NCBI GenBank assembly: GCA_021205045.1
Contig: JAJPYH010000030.1
Location: 1 to 7,975, forward strand
DNA from: Lachnospiraceae bacterium
Lineage (GTDB): Bacteria; Bacillota; Clostridia; Lachnospirales; Lachnospiraceae
DNA: 7,975 nucleotides
Reading direction: 5' to 3'
A program made the translations under genes and the position numbers. The notes under the pieces were generated by a model. It saw only the letters and a list, made by a program, of their open reading frames with translations, ran no database searches and was not told the origin of the DNA. Each line of letters starts with the position of its first letter. Within the stretch, counting starts at the first letter, position 1. This document shows positions 4,697-7,975 of this stretch, one piece after another.

Positions 4697-5722
4697 ATGA
4701 AAAACAATACACTTTGGGAAAAATATAAAGGATACGCCCTGCTGCTCTGCATCATTCTATGCGGCTGCGGAGTGATTTATTTCATATTCAGAGCATTCAT
4801 CATCAAAACAGCGCAATCCGATGATTTTATCATTGTGTCCATTCAGGAGTCCAACGAATCTGAGACCGGGCTTGCGGCGGGAGAAAATGCAATGAAAGAA
4901 TATACGGCGGCGGGTGAAATCGCAGAAAATGAGGATGAGGAGCAGACGATCATCCGGTCTGTACTCACGACGGATGAAGGAAAATACCTGCTGGACGAAG
5001 ATTCCAATATTCTGTGCGGTCCGTACCGTGATTTCCTGGAGGAGGATATTAACGCTTATTCGCTGACAATATATCGCTATGTGGACGATAATGGACTGAT
5101 GGGCTATATTTCTATGGATGGCCGGGAGATCACCCTTGCCATCTATGAGGAGGCGTCCCAGATGAAGTACGGCTCGGCCCTTGTCAGGGAACAGGGGGAG
5201 GAGGAAATTTATTATATTAATGAGGAGGGAGAGCGGTTTACTTATGGATTCTATTCCGACGGTTATCCTTTCGCGGAGAGCCAGGGGAGCTACGCGAGGG
5301 TGCAGACTGCGGATGGAAGCTGGGCGGTGATTGACCGCTCTGAGAATGTCCTGGTGGAGGGCATGGATTATATTAATGAGTTGCCGCTGGTGTACACTTA
5401 TTTTACAGGGGTCAAGGATGGTCAGGCCTTTATTTGTGATCTACCGGCCGATACGGAGGATGGATTGGTTATCGTGTATCTTCCTGAGTTTTGCGATATA
5501 TCGAAGGTGTATTACGGGTTATTTGCGATTGTCCGGAATGAAAAGGGGTTCTATGGTGTGGTGAACGCTGTGGGAGAAGAGATTCTGCCAGCGAAATATT
5601 ATTCGCTGTCATTTGAGGTTATGCCATCTTCTGAAGGATATTCGTCTTTTACTGCTTTTGAATTTACCCTGCAGACCTCTGCTGACGGTGAGTACGAGAT
5701 GGTTGTCATTAGCGATTGGTGA
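4697..5722 (+). CDS. Membrane-anchored WG-repeat protein of unknown function
   Basis: The 341-residue product starts with a short charged segment (MKNNTLWEKYKGY) followed by one hydrophobic helix at about 13-36 (ALLLCIILCGCGVIYFIF), most likely an uncleaved anchor with the rest outside the cell; LCGC is a poor lipobox. Residues 40-85 are acidic and probably disordered. The remainder has degenerate WG (KWG-type) beta repeats: NGLMGYISMDGREIT near 132, DGSWAVIDRSENVLVEG near 206 and KGFYGVVNAVGEEILPAKY near 283, plus less regular units between. WG-repeat proteins of Clostridia are usually surface proteins of unknown role; binding or sensing is a guess. ATG 4697 has AAGGA about 12 bases upstream, rather far. 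The last codons (VVISDW, then TGA) are the first unit of a 44-bp tandem repeat that continues into non-coding DNA, so the present C-terminus may be recent. Confidence 0.72.
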   Translation: MKNNTLWEKYKGYALLLCIILCGCGVIYFIFRAFIIKTAQSDDFIIVSIQESNESETGLAAGENAMKEYTAAGEIAENEDEEQTIIRSVLTTDEGKYLLDEDSNILCGPYRDFLEEDINAYSLTIYRYVDDNGLMGYISMDGREITLAIYEEASQMKYGSALVREQGEEEIYYINEEGERFTYGFYSDGYPFAESQGSYARVQTADGSWAVIDRSENVLVEGMDYINELPLVYTYFTGVKDGQAFICDLPADTEDGLVIVYLPEFCDISKVYYGLFAIVRNEKGFYGVVNAVGEEILPAKYYSLSFEVMPSSEGYSSFTAFEFTLQTSADGEYEMVVISDW

Positions 5723-5864
5723 CGGGGCAGTATAAATGCGAGACAGTTGTCATGAACGATTGATGACAGAGCAAGATAAATACGGGGCGGTTGTCATGAG
5801 CGATTGACGGCAGGGCAGATATAAGACAGCTGCTATGAGCGATTGGCAGCAGGGTAAATATGAG
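5701..5864 (+). repeat. 44-bp tandem repeat spanning the WG gene stop
   Basis: Units begin with GGTTGTCAT or close variants at 5701, 5745, 5789 and 5828 and carry a common core like GTCATGAGCGATTG, giving spacings of 44, 44 and 39 bases and a last partial unit. The first unit holds the end of the WG-repeat gene. Since 44 is not a multiple of three, each of the first steps changes frame, while the 39-base step joins the last two units in the frame of the amidase remnant. Read in suitable frames the units encode variants of G-x-Y-x-x-V-V-M-S-D-W. Confidence 0.8.
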
Positions 5865-6005
5865 TCGATTGCGGAAACGGGATATATGACCAATCCTGAC
5901 GAGGACGCCCCGATGGCTACGGATGAGTACCGGTATCAGATTGCGGACGGAATTGCAAATGGAATTGGTAAATTTATAGAAGCAACCTGTTCATTGCATT
6001 TTTAG
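5808..6005 (+). pseudogene. C-terminal fragment of an N-acetylmuramoyl-L-alanine amidase (Amidase_3 type)
   Basis: The open frame before TAG 6003-6005 contains YESIAETGYMTNPDED followed by YRYQIADGIANGIGKFI. This is the signature end of the Amidase_3 family, where the glutamate of an ETGF(M/L)(S/T)N motif is a zinc or catalytic residue and the last helix reads like IAxGIxxGIxxYF. The family cleaves the amide between muramic acid and the stem peptide. Only the last 50 or so residues remain: upstream the frame runs into the tandem repeats and stops at TGA 5805-5807, and the zinc-binding histidine part is absent. From ATG 5835 it would give 56 residues, which cannot be an active enzyme. It looks like the 3' stub of a deleted gene, perhaps lost through recombination in the repeats. 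The start of the next promoter overlaps its last codons. Confidence 0.72.
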
Positions 6006-6022
6006 ATATAAGTAGATATAAT
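5994..6022 (+). promoter_or_regulatory. Predicted sigma-A promoter of the AAA-ATPase-like gene
   Basis: TTGCAT (5994-5999), 17 bases, then a consensus TATAAT (6017-6022). It lies about 120 bases before ATG 6144, leaving a leader of roughly 115 bases. The -35 box is weak. A second, poorer candidate is GTGACA with TATGCT near 6057-6086. Confidence 0.55.
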
Positions 6023-6143
6023 GAAGAAGGATTGTTAATGTCATGGCAATAGGAAAGTGACAAAGTTTCATATTTATCTGTATGCTGAAAAAAGTTTTGC
6101 AAACCAAAAAGCGGAGACAGAGCAGGAAAGGGGCGGCTGATTC

Positions 6144-7883
6144 ATGATTGATAATAGAATGAAAAAGAAAATCCCGATAGGAATTGATAATTTCTACAAG
6201 ATCCGGACAGAAAATTTTTATTATGTTGATAAAACAGCAATGATCCGCGATTTGCTCAACGCATGGGGAGAGGTAAATCTTTTTACCCGCCCAAGACGAT
6301 TTGGAAAGTCCATAAATATGAGCATGCTGAAGGCCTTTCTGGAAATCGGATGTGACGCTGCACTGTTCGAAGGGCTTGAGATTTCCGGGGAAACATATCT
6401 GTGCGAAAAATATATGGGGAAATTCCCCGTGATTTCCGTCAGCCTGAAAAGTGTATTCGGAGACAGCTACGAGACAGCTCTGGCGCAGATGGGCAAGGAA
6501 ATCGGAGAGGAGGCGCTCAGATTTCATTTCCTTTTGGACAGTGAGCGTCTTAACGATGTAGAAAAGGAAATGTACAAAAAGCTTGTGCTTACGGATTCTG
6601 CGCCTCCTGGTTATTTTAATATGTCGGAGCATGTTATAAAGGGAAGCCTGAGTGTACTGTCCAGACTGCTGTGTAAACATTACGGCAAGCAGGTGATTAT
6701 CCTGATTGATGAATATGACGTTCCTCTGGCTCAGGCGAAGGAACGCAATTATTATACCAAAATGGTGGATCTGATTCGAAGCATGTTTGATCAGGCGTTG
6801 AAATCAAATGAGAGCTTATATTTTGCGGTACTGACCGGCTGTCTTCGCGTTGCGAAGGAAAGTATATTTACGGGTTTGAATAATCCCAATGTTCTTTCCA
6901 TTACATCGGTGCGATTTGATGAATATTTTGGTTTCACTGATGAGGAGGTCAGAGGTATCCTTCATTATTATGAGCTTGAGGATAAATATGACGCCATAAA
7001 AGAATGGTATGATGGATATTGCTTCGGCAATATGGATGTGTATTGTCCGTGGAATGTGATCAATTATTGTTACGAATTGACAGGAAACCGGGATGCGCGC
7101 CCCAAAGAATACTGGTCCAATACGAGCGGGAATGACGCAGTGCGTCATTTGATTGAAAAAGCCGGTAATGAGCAGACCAAGAGCGAAATCGAAGCTCTGG
7201 TAGCCGGTGAGACGATCAAAAAAGAAATCTATGAGGATCTGACATATAATCAGCTTTATGATACGATTGACAATATATGGAGCGTACTGTTTGCAACAGG
7301 ATATTTAACACAGCGCGGGATGGCGGATGAGGATAATGTTTATGAGCTTGCGATTCCGAACAGGGAAATCCGAAGGATTTTCACCAGGCAGATTACATCA
7401 TATTTCAACGATATGATCAGGAAAAACAGCAATAGGTTCGAAGAATTCTGCGACGCGCTCAAGACCGGTAATGCCGAAAAGACAGAAAAGCTGCTTACAT
7501 CCTACCTGTATGATTCGATTACCGTCAGAGATTCCGCTGTGCAAAAAGATAAGAAGGAAATCCTTTACCATGGTCTGATGATCGGAATTCTTGCCAACGC
7601 GGATGGATGGAAAGTGAAATCAAATGCGGACAGCGGCGATGGATATTGTGACCTGAGGGTTGAAATTGAAAAGGAAAGCATCGGCATGATGATTGAGTTT
7701 AAATATGCCGAAAATGCCCGGCTCACTGCCGGATGCAGGGATGCGATGGACCAGATTGACAGAATGGATTACACGCGGGAATTCAAGCTTCAGGGATACA
7801 GCACGATTTATAAATATGGGATTGCCTGCTTTAAGAAAAGGTGTAAGGTGCTGTGTGAAAAAGAGGAAGTGCCGGAGGAATGA
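6144..7883 (+). CDS. AAA-ATPase-like protein with C-terminal PD-(D/E)XK nuclease domain
   Basis: A complete 579-residue member of a family common in gut Clostridia and Bacteroidota: an N-terminal AAA-ATPase-like domain joined to a PD-(D/E)XK (PDDEXK_9, formerly DUF1703) nuclease-like domain. Landmarks are IPIGIDNFYKIR (10-21), FYYVDKT (25-31), the Walker A-like LFTRPRRFGKS (46-56), the Walker B strand IILIDEYD (185-192), the TGCLRVAKESIFTG block (231-244), SVRFDEYFGF (255-264) and WYDGYCFG (288-295). In the C-terminal domain GDGYCDL places D503 and IEFKYAE places E518 and K520, the expected D...ExK set, so both active sites look intact. Length is usual for the family. ATG 6144 is preceded by AAAGGGG about 12 bases away, and the conserved IPIG follows ten residues in, which fixes the start. 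Its substrate is unknown; DNA cleavage or a defence role is inferred from the domains and from neighbouring Rpn genes. No terminator was seen by 7975. Confidence 0.88.
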   Translation: MIDNRMKKKIPIGIDNFYKIRTENFYYVDKTAMIRDLLNAWGEVNLFTRPRRFGKSINMSMLKAFLEIGCDAALFEGLEISGETYLCEKYMGKFPVISVSLKSVFGDSYETALAQMGKEIGEEALRFHFLLDSERLNDVEKEMYKKLVLTDSAPPGYFNMSEHVIKGSLSVLSRLLCKHYGKQVIILIDEYDVPLAQAKERNYYTKMVDLIRSMFDQALKSNESLYFAVLTGCLRVAKESIFTGLNNPNVLSITSVRFDEYFGFTDEEVRGILHYYELEDKYDAIKEWYDGYCFGNMDVYCPWNVINYCYELTGNRDARPKEYWSNTSGNDAVRHLIEKAGNEQTKSEIEALVAGETIKKEIYEDLTYNQLYDTIDNIWSVLFATGYLTQRGMADEDNVYELAIPNREIRRIFTRQITSYFNDMIRKNSNRFEEFCDALKTGNAEKTEKLLTSYLYDSITVRDSAVQKDKKEILYHGLMIGILANADGWKVKSNADSGDGYCDLRVEIEKESIGMMIEFKYAENARLTAGCRDAMDQIDRMDYTREFKLQGYSTIYKYGIACFKKRCKVLCEKEEVPEE

Positions 7884-7975
7884 TGACATTGGGTCATTGG
7901 AAAAAACAATTATAAAAAATCCCTAACCCGGATAAACCGGAATAGCTTTGCAATCCTCTGCTTTTCTGATATATT

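Noticed and set aside
5991..6680. Minus-strand ORF of 229 codons
   Set aside because: It is mostly antisense to the AAA-ATPase-like gene and overlaps its promoter, with no domain and no convincing start.
7884..7904. Terminator after the AAA-ATPase-like gene
   Set aside because: ATGAC/GTCAT forms only a five-pair stem and is followed by GGAAAAAA, not a T run.

Overview
The window looks like a gut Clostridia chromosome, most likely Lachnospiraceae (inference). The base composition is moderate, the Shine-Dalgarno sites are purine rich, and the content is typical of these genomes: large Rpn-type PD-(D/E)XK nucleases, a membrane-anchored WG-repeat protein and an AAA-ATPase-like/PD-(D/E)XK protein. 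No rRNA, tRNA, CRISPR array or complete transposase gene was seen. The region reads as a decaying, duplicated accessory island: intact genes alternate with frameshifted, stop-interrupted and truncated ones.

Layout. (1) 46-1320: an Rpn family gene (copy 1) with its promoter. A one-base deletion near 202 breaks it, and a 162-bp palindromic MITE-like element at 1121-1282 supplies its stop codon. A strong terminator hairpin follows at 1328-1368. (2) 1348-2817, minus strand: an HTH regulator of about 489 codons, cut into 171- and 314-residue pieces by one in-frame TAA. (3) 2832-3146: the orphan tail of a third, more diverged Rpn gene. (4) 3245-4440: an intact second Rpn copy with the same promoter and leader as copy 1 and a downstream flank shared with the orphan tail. 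(5) 4697-5722: a membrane-anchored WG-repeat protein. A 44-bp tandem repeat begins in its last codons and leads into the C-terminal fragment of an N-acetylmuramoyl-L-alanine amidase (to 6005). (6) 6144-7883: an intact AAA-ATPase-like plus PD-(D/E)XK protein behind a clear promoter.

The most interesting signal is inside the two Rpn genes. Both carry a near-perfect Shine-Dalgarno sequence four bases before an in-frame ATG, at 930 and 4130. This ATG would start separate translation of the variable C-terminal tail. Just after it lie 12-bp repeats coding for the four residues EGKA or similar, four units in copy 1 and five in copy 2. This is the architecture reported for E. coli Rpn toxin/intragenic-antitoxin phage-defence loci, where the long protein is toxic and the short C-terminal product blocks it. 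If it holds here, copy 2 is a complete toxin-antitoxin gene and copy 1 has lost the toxin but kept the antitoxin. The orphan tail could be a third relic antitoxin. These roles are inference; the sites, repeats and lesions are visible in the sequence.
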